From: Melioribacteraceae bacterium
Lineage (GTDB): Bacteria > Bacteroidota > Ignavibacteria > Ignavibacteriales > Melioribacteraceae
Reading direction: 5' to 3'
DNA: 64,000 nt
Assembly: GCA_022181065.1 (NCBI GenBank)
Contig: BQMY01000078.1
Location: forward strand, 62,001 to 126,000
Shown: positions 52,261-60,708 of the stretch, one piece after another
Position numbering within the stretch: position 1 is the stretch's first letter
How the letters are laid out: the number at the start of each line of letters is the position of its first letter
The notes under the pieces: model-generated
What the model was told of the DNA's origin: nothing
The model's database searches: none
Seen by the model: only the letters and a program-made list of their open reading frames with translations
Position numbers and translations under genes: made by a program

Positions 52261-52299
52261 TTGACAAGTGCACAGGCGTTCACTATATTAGAGGTGAAC
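52261..52299 (+). promoter_or_regulatory. lexA promoter with overlapping inverted-repeat operator
   Basis: TTGACA at 52261-52266 is followed by a 17-bp spacer and TATATT at 52284-52289, a strong -35/-10 pair; it also reads as TTG-N20-TATATTAG in the Bacteroidota scheme. GTTCAC (52278-52283) and GTGAAC (52294-52299) form a perfect 6-bp inverted repeat separated by 10 nt that encloses the -10. This is a likely LexA (SOS) operator for autoregulation, though its sequence differs from the E. coli CTGT-N8-ACAG box. Confidence 0.65.
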
Positions 52300-52314
52300 A
52301 AACGAGCACTATAT

Positions 52315-52947
52315 ATGAAAAAAGAATTAACAGACAGACAAAAAAGTATTTATGAATTTATAGAAAATTTCGTGCAAATTCATGGATATCCACCAACTTT
52401 AAGAGAAATTGGTAAAGAATTTGAGATTGCTTCAACATTCGGAGTTAAAAGGCATATTGACGCTCTTGTAAAAAAGGGTTATCTGATTGTTGAGGGGAGT
52501 GCTTCGCGGGCTATTTCTCTTGTTGACCCTGCTGAAAAAGCTGAGGAAGAAAACCTGAATGTTTATTCAATCCCCCTCGTAGGTAGAGTCGCCGCGGGTT
52601 TCCCGATTTTGGCAGAGCAAAATATAGAAGGCAAACTTGCGATTGATCACAACCTCTTCAGTGTTAAGCCGGACGCGTTTGCTCTTAAAGTACGGGGTGA
52701 CAGTATGATCAACGCAGGTATAGTTGAAGGTGATGTTGTGATCGTTTCACCTCAGACTAACGCCAGAAACGGAGAAATAATTGTAGCAATGCTGGCTGAT
52801 GAAGCGACACTTAAAAGGTTTATCGTCAAGGGTGGTGATTACTATTTAATGCCGGAAAATGATAATTATCCGCTGATAAGTGTAAAGAATAGAGAAGATT
52901 TTACGATAATAGGAGTAGTTAAAGGCGTTTACCGCTTTTATAATTGA
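52315..52947 (+). CDS. lexA: LexA repressor
   Basis: 210-residue SOS repressor. Residues 1-65 form the winged-helix DNA-binding domain (TDRQKSIYEFIENFVQIHGYPPTLREI); the cleavage site is Ala94-Gly95 in GRVAAGFP; the peptidase dyad is Ser130 (GDSM) and Lys167 (ATLKRF). All self-cleavage residues are present, so RecA-stimulated autoproteolysis should work. Start is ATG 52315; the longer frame from 52261 reads through the promoter. It heads an operon with a small WYL-like protein (10 bp later) and a nuclease-fold-like protein. Confidence 0.97.
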   Translation: MKKELTDRQKSIYEFIENFVQIHGYPPTLREIGKEFEIASTFGVKRHIDALVKKGYLIVEGSASRAISLVDPAEKAEEENLNVYSIPLVGRVAAGFPILAEQNIEGKLAIDHNLFSVKPDAFALKVRGDSMINAGIVEGDVVIVSPQTNARNGEIIVAMLADEATLKRFIVKGGDYYLMPENDNYPLISVKNREDFTIIGVVKGVYRFYN

Positions 52948-52957
52948 GAGGAAAGAT

Positions 52958-53206
52958 ATGAAAACTGAATTATTTAGCTCAGCAATTACGAATCGATATC
53001 CTCTAACTTTCTTGTACGATTTGCAGCCGATAACTTTCGAACCTTATTTGATTGCCAGAAACAGAACCGGTAAAAAGGTAATATATGGAAGGGAATCTAA
53101 TTCCAACGCTATAAAGGTTTTCGAGTTCGACAAGATATATAATATAAAAATTAATTTTTCTCACAGATTTTCTCCGATTATTCCAATTTTGCCAATCTAT
53201 AATTAG
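52958..53206 (+). CDS. Small WYL-like domain protein
   Basis: 82-residue protein that resembles a stand-alone WYL domain: LTFLYDLQPITFEPYLIARN is like the start of WYL, followed by KKVIYGRESNSNAIKVFEFDKIYNIKIN, where the classical family has a tyrosine and the R-I/F-x-L-D-R-I ending. WYL domains sense nucleic acids or nucleotides, often in DNA-damage or defence regulators. Here the DNA-binding part is missing. It lies 10 bp after lexA with a GAGAGGAAAG ribosome-binding site and 9 bp before the next gene. Assignment to WYL is moderate. Confidence 0.6.
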   Translation: MKTELFSSAITNRYPLTFLYDLQPITFEPYLIARNRTGKKVIYGRESNSNAIKVFEFDKIYNIKINFSHRFSPIIPILPIYN

Positions 53207-53215
53207 GAGGCTGTT

Positions 53216-53605
53216 ATGGGACATTACGGTAGAAGAGAAAGGGTGGATGCTTTGATCAGTCAATTCTGGAAAAGCGGTTATCTTACAATAAGCAGAAAGT
53301 ACGGCAAATACTTGCCGGAACCGAACCCGATTGGTGATTACGAAGTTGACGTTGTTGCCAAGTTTAAGAAAAAAATGGCTATTGGTGTTACATTGACCAA
53401 AGAAGAATTGCTCGATGACAATATAATTACCAGATTACGCTATTTGTCGTCCCGACATACACGTTACACCAATAATACAGTAAAGCTTTTTGTTGGTGTT
53501 CCTCGCGAACTGATGACAAAAGCCAGATTCATTGTTTCCGAGTTGGGTTCAACTTACAGTAAGAATATCAAGCTTGTTCCGCTTAATGAAAATACGGGGA
53601 GATAG
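53216..53605 (+). CDS. Unknown protein with a restriction-nuclease-fold-like pattern
   Basis: 129-residue soluble protein. The middle shows a pattern similar to PD-(D/E)xK nucleases: IGDYEVDVVAKFKKKMAIG, where Asp would be the metal ligand, but the expected ExK motif is replaced by GVT, so it would lack activity. Then a helix (ITRLRYLSSRHTRYTNN), a beta-strand (VKLFVGVP), and a closing strand/helix. An N-terminal segment (RRERVDALISQFWKSGYLTI) is helical. It has a strong TAGGAGG ribosome-binding site and is the third gene of the lexA operon, thus potentially SOS-regulated. Function unknown. Confidence 0.55.
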   Translation: MGHYGRRERVDALISQFWKSGYLTISRKYGKYLPEPNPIGDYEVDVVAKFKKKMAIGVTLTKEELLDDNIITRLRYLSSRHTRYTNNTVKLFVGVPRELMTKARFIVSELGSTYSKNIKLVPLNENTGR

Positions 53606-53637
53606 ATTTTGACAATTTCTTCTCCCCTCTGCTTTTA
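53595..53637 (+). terminator. Possible terminator of the lexA operon
   Basis: 7-bp stem GGGGAGA/TCTCCCC with an 18-nt loop, overlapping the last stop, then TCTGCTTTT. The loop is long, so stability is moderate. Confidence 0.45.
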
Positions 53638-53787
53638 ATACATCACTCATATTTGGGATAATATTTTTTATTACTCCTGATTATTTCATATCTTTTTGTT
53701 CAAAATTATTTATTTTTCGCAGTTACAAAGTTTTTAAGTGTAATTATTAAGTAAAATTAGTTACATGCTGGAACTTTTGTGTTTATA

Positions 53788-53834
53788 CCGCTATATAATC
53801 AATCTTGACATTTATAGCGGCGTAAATTAATTTG
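53788..53834 (+). promoter_or_regulatory. uppS promoter region with CCGCTATA inverted repeat
   Basis: Within the 260-bp gap before uppS. TTGACA at 53805-53810 and TTAATTTG at 53827-53834 form a TTG-N19-TAnnTTTG-like promoter (one mismatch). CCGCTATA (53788-53795) and TATAGCGG (53813-53820) form an 8-bp inverted repeat with 17 nt between, bracketing the -33. It could be an operator. The remaining gap (53638-53787) holds only AT-rich sequence. Confidence 0.45.
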
Positions 53835-53865
53835 AAAGGTCAATTTAAAATCAATTGAGATCGAA

Positions 53866-54690
53866 TTGCAAAGCAGATTAACAGAAAAAGATAAGCTTAA
53901 AATCAACGAGTTCCTTGATTACGGCGGAGATATCCCAAACCATGTTGCCATGATTATGGACGGTAACGGGAGATGGGCTAAAAAACGCGGCCTGCCCAGA
54001 GTTGAAGGGCACCGACGCGGAGTTGAAACCGTTAGGGAAATTGTTGAAACTTGTGCGCTGCTTGGTGTTAAATATCTTACCATTTATACATTCTCCACCG
54101 AAAACTGGAAACGCCCCAAGGATGAAGTAAGCACGCTTATGAGACTGATTGTAAGAAGTCTTCAGAGTGAAACAAATGAACTTCATTCAAATAATGTAAG
54201 GCTTACCACAATCGGTGACACTTCAATGCTTCCTGATATCGTGCGTAAAGAACTTTGTACCGCGATGGAAAAAACCGCAAACAACACTAAACTTACTCTT
54301 AATCTTGCGCTTAGTTACAGCGGCAGGTGGGAGATACTTGAAGCTGTTAAAGGGATTTCCGAGAAAGTAAAAAATGGTGAGCTAGACATCGAACAAATAG
54401 ATGAAAAATTATTTTCGGGGTATTTATCAACCAGTGAAATTCCCGATCCCGATCTCCTCATTCGAAGCGGCGGCGAGTATAGAATTAGTAATTTCCTTTT
54501 GTGGCAAATTGCGTATTCTGAATTGTATGTTACAAATGTTTTATGGCCAGAGTTCAGGTATAAAGATATGTTGCTCGCGATTGAGGATTTTCAGGGCAGG
54601 GAAAGAAGGTTTGGGTTAGTTAGTGAACAATTGCAGAATAAACGTAAAAAAATTCAGAATGTTAAAAAACTTTCAAATCAGATCGCTTAG
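53866..54690 (+). CDS. uppS: Isoprenyl transferase / undecaprenyl diphosphate synthase
   Basis: 274-residue cis-prenyltransferase that builds undecaprenyl diphosphate, the lipid carrier for peptidoglycan and O-antigen precursors. Conserved blocks: HVAMIMDGNGRWAKKRG with catalytic Asp32, RVEGHRRG, YLTIYTFSTENWKRP, SYSGRWEILEA and the closing LIRSGGEYRISNFLLWQIAYSELY. The start is TTG 53866 with weak spacing, so a slightly different start is possible. It overlaps the downstream bamA by 32 nt. Confidence 0.95.
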   Translation: MQSRLTEKDKLKINEFLDYGGDIPNHVAMIMDGNGRWAKKRGLPRVEGHRRGVETVREIVETCALLGVKYLTIYTFSTENWKRPKDEVSTLMRLIVRSLQSETNELHSNNVRLTTIGDTSMLPDIVRKELCTAMEKTANNTKLTLNLALSYSGRWEILEAVKGISEKVKNGELDIEQIDEKLFSGYLSTSEIPDPDLLIRSGGEYRISNFLLWQIAYSELYVTNVLWPEFRYKDMLLAIEDFQGRERRFGLVSEQLQNKRKKIQNVKKLSNQIA

Positions 54691-57154
54691 TTTAATTGTA
54701 TTTCTTCTCGTTTTTTTAACGATCGACAGTTTTTCCCAGGTAAAACCGGCTTCCTTGCAGATACTTGGTATTACTGTTGAAGGTAATATATCGGCTGACG
54801 CTAATACAATTATAGCTAATAGCGGACTGAGAGTCGGGAATGAAATTCAACCTGGTAGTGATGCTACCAATAAGGCAATACGCAGGTTGTGGAAACTTGG
54901 TATCTTCGAAGATGTACAGATCATTGTAGAAAAGAAGATAGAAAATGGTGTCTTCCTCCTTATTAAAGTTGTGGAGTTCCCGAGGGTTGAAAAAGTCTTC
55001 ATCGAAGGTGAAGATGAGATTGATGAAGATGATATTCTCAAAGAAATTAACCTGATACCGGGTCAGACATTAAAGGCGCAGGATGTTTTTAAGTATAAAC
55101 TTAAAATCAGAAAGCTATATGACGAGGAAGGTTTACTAAACGCGGAAATCACACCTAAAAAATTCAATTACTCCAGTGCTGATACTTCGGATGATGAAAT
55201 CACTGTTTTGTGGAAAAACATCAACGATCCGGAAGATGAGTATGAATCGGTTTACGACTACGATCCCGATTATCCCTCAAATATTATTGGTAAAGTTAAA
55301 AACAGAATCTTACTGGTATTTGAGATTGTAGAGGGTGACGAGGTTGTTGTTCGTGAAATAGTATTCAATGGTAACCAAAATTACGATGACGATGATTTGA
55401 AAGATGAGCTTGAAGAAACCTCTGAAGCAAGATGGTGGAAGTTCTGGACCGGTTCAAATTTTAATCGTGAAGAGTTTGATACAGACCTTGAGGGACTTGT
55501 AACATTTTATCGTAAAAACGGGTTTAGAGATTTTCAGGTATTGAATGACTCGCTAGAGTATTTTAATGATAAACAAGACCTGAAAATAATTATAGATGTT
55601 TATGAAGGTCCTCAATACAAAGTGAGAAATATTGTTTTTGACGGCAATACTGTTTATGATGATGACAGACTTCTTGAAAGACTCGATTTTGAGAAGGGTG
55701 ATATTTTCGATTACGAAAAATGGAATCAGAATTTAAGATTTAACGAAGCTCAGACTGATGTTTCCTCGCTATACCAGGACATGGGTTATTTAACATTCAA
55801 TCTTCAAACGAGAGAAGTGAAAGTTGGTGAAGATAGTCTTGATATATTTATAGATATTACCGAAAACAACCGATTCAAAATTGGTGATGTGAGAATTACA
55901 GGAAACGACAAAACTAAAGAGAAAGTTATTCGTCGTGAGCTATACACGGTTCCCGGTGACTATTTCAGCAGAAATAATATTTTCAGAAGTATTCAGCAGC
56001 TCGCGAACTTGCAGTATTTTAATGTTGAGCAGTTATATCAGACGGGTGTTGATTATCGTCCCGCTAATGACAGTACTGTTAGCTTAATATATAACGTTGA
56101 GGAAAAATCGAGCGATTACCTTAACGCTTCTATAGGATATAGCGGTAGTTTCGGGTTTAGCGGAGCGGTTGGTGTAACTCTTACAAACTTCTCGATTACC
56201 GAGCCCTTTCAGTTGGGTGGTGGTCAAATCCTGAACTTCAACTGGCAGTTTGGTGTCGGTAACTTCTATCGTACATTCACACTCGGCTTTACCGAGCCAT
56301 GGTTTATGGATACTCCTACACTTGTTGGTTTTGATGTTTTCGATACTCGTCAGAGATATGTTTATGACTTGCGTCAGTCGGGTGGAACCATTAAAGTTGG
56401 TAGAAGGCTAAAATGGCCTGATAACTATTTTTATGTTCAGGGAATGTTCCGATTCCAGTATAATGATGTAATTGACGGTCGCGAGTTTTACGCTGAAGGT
56501 GTTTCTCGTCAATATACTGTGGGCGCAACCATTAGCAGGACAGATATAGACAATCCGATATTTCCATCGAAGGGTTCAAAGTTCTCAATAAATGCTGAGC
56601 TTTCAGGTGGACCAATATTGCCGGGTGATGTTGATTATTACAAAATTGAACTTAAAACAGAATGGTACAAGAGACTATTTAATAGTAACCGTCTGGCTTT
56701 TTACACCGGTCTGGATATGGGATATATCGACGAACTGGTTAAAGGAACGACTATTCAGCCATTCGAATTTTTCTACATGGGTGGTAATGGTTTGGTTATC
56801 GCGACAACCCCGCTCAGAGGTTATGATGACAGGAGTGTTGGACCGAGAAGCAGTAACGGCAACATCATCGGTGGTCGTGTTATGAGCAAATATACTATGG
56901 AATTACGAGCCGCACTCGCGCTTGACCCAATTCCGATATATGTTCTTGGTTTTGCAGAAGCCGGAAATACATTTTTTGATTTAACAGAAACAGACTTTTT
57001 TGATTTGAAAAGAAGCGCCGGATTTGGTGCGAGATTGTTGATTAATCCTATCGGGTTGATTGGATTTGATTACGGCTATGGATTTGACAGAAAAAGTGTT
57101 GACGGTAATGACCCGTCGTGGGAGTTTCATTTCCAGTTCGGTCGTGGATTTTAA
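54659..57154 (+). CDS. bamA: Outer-membrane assembly factor BamA
   Basis: About 831-residue Omp85-family protein that folds and inserts beta-barrel proteins in the outer membrane. Signal peptide 1-27 (ending DSFSQ); POTRA domains of about 75 residues follow from about 30 to 430 (repeats such as LGITVEGNISADANTI, VFIEGEDEIDEDDIL, IVFNGNQNYDDDDL and IVFDGNTVYDDDRL), and the rest forms the 16-strand barrel with the lid-lock region near GYDDRSVGPRSSNG. The start is ATG 54659, inside the uppS end; a longer in-frame GTG/ATG lies upstream without a signal peptide. Confidence 0.95.
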   Translation: MLKNFQIRSLSLIVFLLVFLTIDSFSQVKPASLQILGITVEGNISADANTIIANSGLRVGNEIQPGSDATNKAIRRLWKLGIFEDVQIIVEKKIENGVFLLIKVVEFPRVEKVFIEGEDEIDEDDILKEINLIPGQTLKAQDVFKYKLKIRKLYDEEGLLNAEITPKKFNYSSADTSDDEITVLWKNINDPEDEYESVYDYDPDYPSNIIGKVKNRILLVFEIVEGDEVVVREIVFNGNQNYDDDDLKDELEETSEARWWKFWTGSNFNREEFDTDLEGLVTFYRKNGFRDFQVLNDSLEYFNDKQDLKIIIDVYEGPQYKVRNIVFDGNTVYDDDRLLERLDFEKGDIFDYEKWNQNLRFNEAQTDVSSLYQDMGYLTFNLQTREVKVGEDSLDIFIDITENNRFKIGDVRITGNDKTKEKVIRRELYTVPGDYFSRNNIFRSIQQLANLQYFNVEQLYQTGVDYRPANDSTVSLIYNVEEKSSDYLNASIGYSGSFGFSGAVGVTLTNFSITEPFQLGGGQILNFNWQFGVGNFYRTFTLGFTEPWFMDTPTLVGFDVFDTRQRYVYDLRQSGGTIKVGRRLKWPDNYFYVQGMFRFQYNDVIDGREFYAEGVSRQYTVGATISRTDIDNPIFPSKGSKFSINAELSGGPILPGDVDYYKIELKTEWYKRLFNSNRLAFYTGLDMGYIDELVKGTTIQPFEFFYMGGNGLVIATTPLRGYDDRSVGPRSSNGNIIGGRVMSKYTMELRAALALDPIPIYVLGFAEAGNTFFDLTETDFFDLKRSAGFGARLLINPIGLIGFDYGYGFDRKSVDGNDPSWEFHFQFGRGF

Positions 57155-57178
57155 CTTAAATAAATACAAGAGGTTACA

Positions 57179-57697
57179 GTGAAAAAAGCAGTATTACTTT
57201 TAGCTATTGTTTTAATGACAGGAAGCGTATTTGCCCAGAAAATAGGATATGTTAATTCGCAAACTATTTTGGAACAGCTTCCGGAAGCTATAAAAGTACA
57301 GAGCGATCTTGACGCTATGATCGCAAATTGGCAGACTAAACTTGATAGCATGAACACAGATTTGCAGCAGGCTTACGCAAGCTATCAGCAGCAGGCAGGT
57401 AATATGCCGGAAGATAAAAGACAAGCTACCGAACAGGAAATTTTGCTTAAACAACAGAGATTGGAACAATACAGACAGAGTAAATTTGCACAGCCAAATG
57501 GTGAAGTATTTATCAGACAGGAACAGATGTTTGAACCAATCAGAGCTAAAATAATTGAAGCTATTAAAGCGGTTTCCAAAAAAGAAGGTATGTCTTTTGT
57601 ATTTGACAAAACCGAAACTCTTCCCTTAATTTTACATGCCGACGATCAATATGACATCACTTTTGAAGTGTTGAATAAATTAAAAAGAGGCAAATAA
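57179..57697 (+). CDS. OmpH/Skp-family periplasmic chaperone, first copy
   Basis: 172 residues; signal peptide 1-19 (ending VFAQ), then IGYVNSQTILEQLPEA, a long coiled-coil (about 45-115) with charged, Gln-rich heptads, and a final beta-strand domain (MSFVFDKTETLPLILHADDQYD). Skp holds unfolded outer-membrane proteins on the way to BamA. The GTG start has an AGAGG ribosome-binding site. It is followed by a paralogue, and both lie immediately after bamA. Confidence 0.92.
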   Translation: MKKAVLLLAIVLMTGSVFAQKIGYVNSQTILEQLPEAIKVQSDLDAMIANWQTKLDSMNTDLQQAYASYQQQAGNMPEDKRQATEQEILLKQQRLEQYRQSKFAQPNGEVFIRQEQMFEPIRAKIIEAIKAVSKKEGMSFVFDKTETLPLILHADDQYDITFEVLNKLKRGK

Positions 57698-57714
57698 ATT
57701 AAGAGGTGACTCAC

Positions 57715-58230
57715 ATGAAAAAATTGGCAGTTTTAACTTCGTTCTTTTTATTAATTATCACTGGAAGTTCCTTTGCGCAGCTTAATATCGGATATGTTGA
57801 TTCCGATGCTATAATGGCAAATTTGCCGGATGCTCAGGATGCTCAAACAAAAATTGACGCGTTTATTCAGGAATGGCAGGAAGAACTTTCCAAGATGGAG
57901 AAGGATTGGCAGGACTTGTATGATGATTACGAAAAGCGGAAGCTGATTATGAGTGATCAGAAAAGAGTTGAGACCGAAAAAGAACTTGTGAAAATGGAAG
58001 ACGAAATTGCCAATTACCGCCAAAAGAAATTTGGTGTTAATGGTGAGTTGTTCCAGAAGCAGGAAGAGTTGATGAAACCTGTTCAAAATAAAGTTTTCAA
58101 CGCTATTCAGGAAATAGCGGAAGAGGAAGAATTCGATTTCATCTTTGACCGAAGCGGTGATATTATTTTTCTTTTCGCAAAAGATGATTACGACGTAACT
58201 AATTTGGTCCTGGAGAAATTAAAACTGTAA
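57715..58230 (+). CDS. OmpH/Skp-family periplasmic chaperone, second copy
   Basis: About 171 residues and a paralogue of the preceding gene: signal peptide 1-20 (ending SFAQ), IGYVDSDAIMANLPDAQDAQ, coiled coil (about 40-115), and FDFIFDRSGDIIFLFAKDDYD near the end. Start ATG 57715 has AGAGGTGA 5-6 nt upstream; GTG 57706 would be inside it. Tandem skp genes after bamA are seen in other Bacteroidota, where the trimers may be mixed. Confidence 0.92.
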   Translation: MKKLAVLTSFFLLIITGSSFAQLNIGYVDSDAIMANLPDAQDAQTKIDAFIQEWQEELSKMEKDWQDLYDDYEKRKLIMSDQKRVETEKELVKMEDEIANYRQKKFGVNGELFQKQEELMKPVQNKVFNAIQEIAEEEEFDFIFDRSGDIIFLFAKDDYDVTNLVLEKLKL

Positions 58231-58236
58231 TCTTGT

Positions 58237-59277
58237 ATGGAAATTAGAATTAAAGATGCCGCCGATTTAGTCGGCGGTTCGATTATTGGTGATAGCGATT
58301 CCACTTTTAGAGGGATCGCTAAAATTTTTGATGCCGGTAGTGAAGACCTCACTTTTCTGTACCTTCCCAATTACCTCAAACATCTCGATACAACTAAAGC
58401 AAAAGTTGTTCTGATAAAGCCCGAGTTTGAACGAAAACGGGATGATCTAACCTATATTCTCGTTGATAATCCTGATAAAGCCTTGCAGAAGATTGTTGAA
58501 AAATATTTCACTTATGAGCTTGAACTTGATGGAGTTGATTCCTCCGCTTCTGTGGGAGATGGGACCGAGGTATCTGATGGTGCTGCGCTGGGTAAAAATG
58601 TTGTTGTCGGGAAAAATGGAAAAATTGGTAAAAAAACCAGAGTATTTCACAATACCGTAATCATGGATAATGTTCAGATTGGAGAAAATTGCTTAATTTA
58701 CCCGAATGTTACTATACGGGAAAATTGCATAATAGGTAATGATGTGATTATTCACTCCGGAAGTGTAATTGGTTCCGACGGTTTTGGCTATAATCCCAAT
58801 GCGCTGGGTGAGTTTGACAAAGTTCCGCAGGTGGGTAATGTGATTATCGAAGACAAGGTAGAGATAGGAAGCAATGTGTCGATTGACAGAGCAGCGATTG
58901 GCTCCACGATAATCGGATTCGGTTCAAAACTTGATAATCTCGTGCAAATTGCTCATAATGTCGAGATTGGTAAAAACACTGCGATATCTGCACAATCGGG
59001 AGTGTCGGGTAGTACTAAGGTCGGTAATCATGTTATTCTTGCCGGGCAGGTTGGTGTTGCCGGACATATAGAAATTTGCGATCAGACAATCGTGGGTGCC
59101 CAGACCGGTGTATCAAAATCGATCAAAAAACCGGGCAGATATTTTGGTTATCCGGCGAAAGAGGTATCGCAATCGCACAGACTTGAAGGACATTATCGTT
59201 CACTCCCTAAATACGCCGAGCGTATAAGTGAACTTGAAAAAAAATTATCAGAATTGGAAGAAAAATTAAATAGATAA
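58237..59277 (+). CDS. lpxD: UDP-3-O-acylglucosamine N-acyltransferase
   Basis: 346-residue enzyme of lipid A synthesis that adds the second hydroxyacyl chain to UDP-3-O-acyl-GlcN. N-terminal domain (about 1-95) binds uridine; residues 100-310 are a left-handed hexapeptide helix (many IGENCxIYxNVTI-type repeats); the catalytic His is in [11 protein letters not shown]. The C-terminal helix ([16 protein letters not shown]) helps trimerise. Next in the operon is lpxC/fabZ. Confidence 0.96.
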   Translation: MEIRIKDAADLVGGSIIGDSDSTFRGIAKIFDAGSEDLTFLYLPNYLKHLDTTKAKVVLIKPEFERKRDDLTYILVDNPDKALQKIVEKYFTYELELDGVDSSASVGDGTEVSDGAALGKNVVVGKNGKIGKKTRVFHNTVIMDNVQIGENCLIYPNVTIRENCIIGNDVIIHSGSVIGSDGFGYNPNALGEFDKVPQVGNVIIEDKVEIGSNVSIDRAAIGSTIIGFGSKLDNLVQIAHNVEIGKNTAISAQSGVSGSTKVGNHVILAGQVGVAGHIEICDQTIVGAQTGVSKSIKKPGRYFGYPAKEVSQSHRLEGHYRSLPKYAERISELEKKLSELEEKLNR

Positions 59278-59286
59278 GGAACCCTG

Positions 59287-60696
59287 ATGTTAGAACTACA
59301 GAGGACAATAGCTAAGGAAATTTCTGTTTCCGGTGCCGGATTGCATACCGGTACAGTTTGTAAGCTAACTTTCAAACCGGCACCTGAAAACTCGGGTATA
59401 AAATTTATCAGAACCGATCTTGGTGGAAATCCTGAAATTCCGGCGACAGTAGATTATGTAGTGGATGTTTCCAGAGGAACAACCCTCGGTATTGGTGATG
59501 TTAAAGTTCATACAGTTGAGCATGTATTAGCTGCGGTTGCGGGTTTACAGATAGATAATATCAATATTGAAGTTGAAGGAATTGAGCCTCCTGTTGGTGA
59601 CGGCAGTTCAATGCTGTTTGTTGAAAAACTTCTTGAAGCAGGTTTTGAAGCTCAAAAAGCACCTAAGGATTACCTTGTAATTGAAGATACTGTAATGCAT
59701 CATGATGAAGAAAAGGGTATTGATATTGTGGCGCTTCCTCTTGATAGTTTTCGTATTACATGCATGGTTGACTATCACAATCCGGCATTAGGTTCACAAC
59801 ATTCAGGTTTATTTGATCTTGAGAAAGAATTTGTTGAGGAGTTTGCTCCCTGTCGTACATTCTGTTTCCTTAGTGAAGTGGAAATGCTGGCAAAACAGGG
59901 CTTGATAAAGGGTGGCAATATTGATAACGCGGTAGTTATAGTTGATCATGATTTGAATCAGAATGAACTGGATGATCTTCGTGTAAAGCTTGGTGTGGAA
60001 TCACCAATGTCTGTTGGTCCAACCGGGTTCTTGAATGATAAATCTTTACGATTCAAAAATGAGCCGGTTCGTCATAAGTTACTTGATATGATTGGTGATC
60101 TCGCTTTAATCGGGGTTCCAATTAAAGCCCAGATATTAGCCGCCAGACCGGGTCATAAAGCAAATGTTGAGTTTGCCAAAAAAATCAGAAAGTTATACCA
60201 GCAGAAAAAACTTGTAAAAAAATACCAGTTCAAGAAAACTGAAGGCGTTGTTTTTGATATTAACGCAATTCAGAGAATTTTGCCTCACAGATATCCATTC
60301 CTTTTGGTTGACAAGATCACCCATCTCGAAATGGAGAAGAAGGTTGTAGGAGTAAAATCGGTAACTATTAATGAGCCGTTTTTCCAGGGTCATTTCCCGG
60401 GTCAGCCTGTTATGCCGGGCGTACTAATTGTTGAGGCGATGGCGCAGGTGGGTGGTATTATGCTGCTCAATAGTTATCTTAATCCGGAAGAGAAGCTTGT
60501 GCTTTTCACTTCAATCAAAAACGCCAAGTTCAGGAAAACAGTAGTTCCCGGTGATCAGCTGGTTCTTGAAGCGAATATGAAGATGAAAAAACGCAATATA
60601 GTTATGATGGAAACACAGGCATTTGTAGATAACGAACTTGTCGCTGAAGCGGAGTTGATGGCCGCTATAGTGGACAGGGAAGATAAAAAAGATTAA
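59287..60696 (+). CDS. lpxC/fabZ: Bifunctional UDP-3-O-acyl-GlcNAc deacetylase / beta-hydroxyacyl-ACP dehydratase (LpxC-FabZ fusion)
   Basis: 469-residue fusion. Residues 1-305 form LpxC, the zinc deacetylase committing to lipid A: VHTVEHVLAAVAGL carries a zinc-binding His, and PVRHKLLDMIGDLAL the second His and the Asp. Residues 320-469 form FabZ, the hot-dog dehydratase of fatty acid elongation: ILPHRYPFLLVDKI (catalytic His) and GHFPGQPVMPGVLIVEAMAQ (catalytic Glu). The fusion is typical of Bacteroidota and relatives and may balance the shared pool of hydroxyacyl-ACP. Confidence 0.97.
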   Translation: MLELQRTIAKEISVSGAGLHTGTVCKLTFKPAPENSGIKFIRTDLGGNPEIPATVDYVVDVSRGTTLGIGDVKVHTVEHVLAAVAGLQIDNINIEVEGIEPPVGDGSSMLFVEKLLEAGFEAQKAPKDYLVIEDTVMHHDEEKGIDIVALPLDSFRITCMVDYHNPALGSQHSGLFDLEKEFVEEFAPCRTFCFLSEVEMLAKQGLIKGGNIDNAVVIVDHDLNQNELDDLRVKLGVESPMSVGPTGFLNDKSLRFKNEPVRHKLLDMIGDLALIGVPIKAQILAARPGHKANVEFAKKIRKLYQQKKLVKKYQFKKTEGVVFDINAIQRILPHRYPFLLVDKITHLEMEKKVVGVKSVTINEPFFQGHFPGQPVMPGVLIVEAMAQVGGIMLLNSYLNPEEKLVLFTSIKNAKFRKTVVPGDQLVLEANMKMKKRNIVMMETQAFVDNELVAEAELMAAIVDREDKKD

Positions 60697-60708
60697 TACA
60701 GGTAACAG

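Noticed and set aside
54623-54658. Longer BamA start at 54623
   Set aside because: It adds 12 polar residues before a perfect signal peptide; the ATG at 54659 is more sensible.
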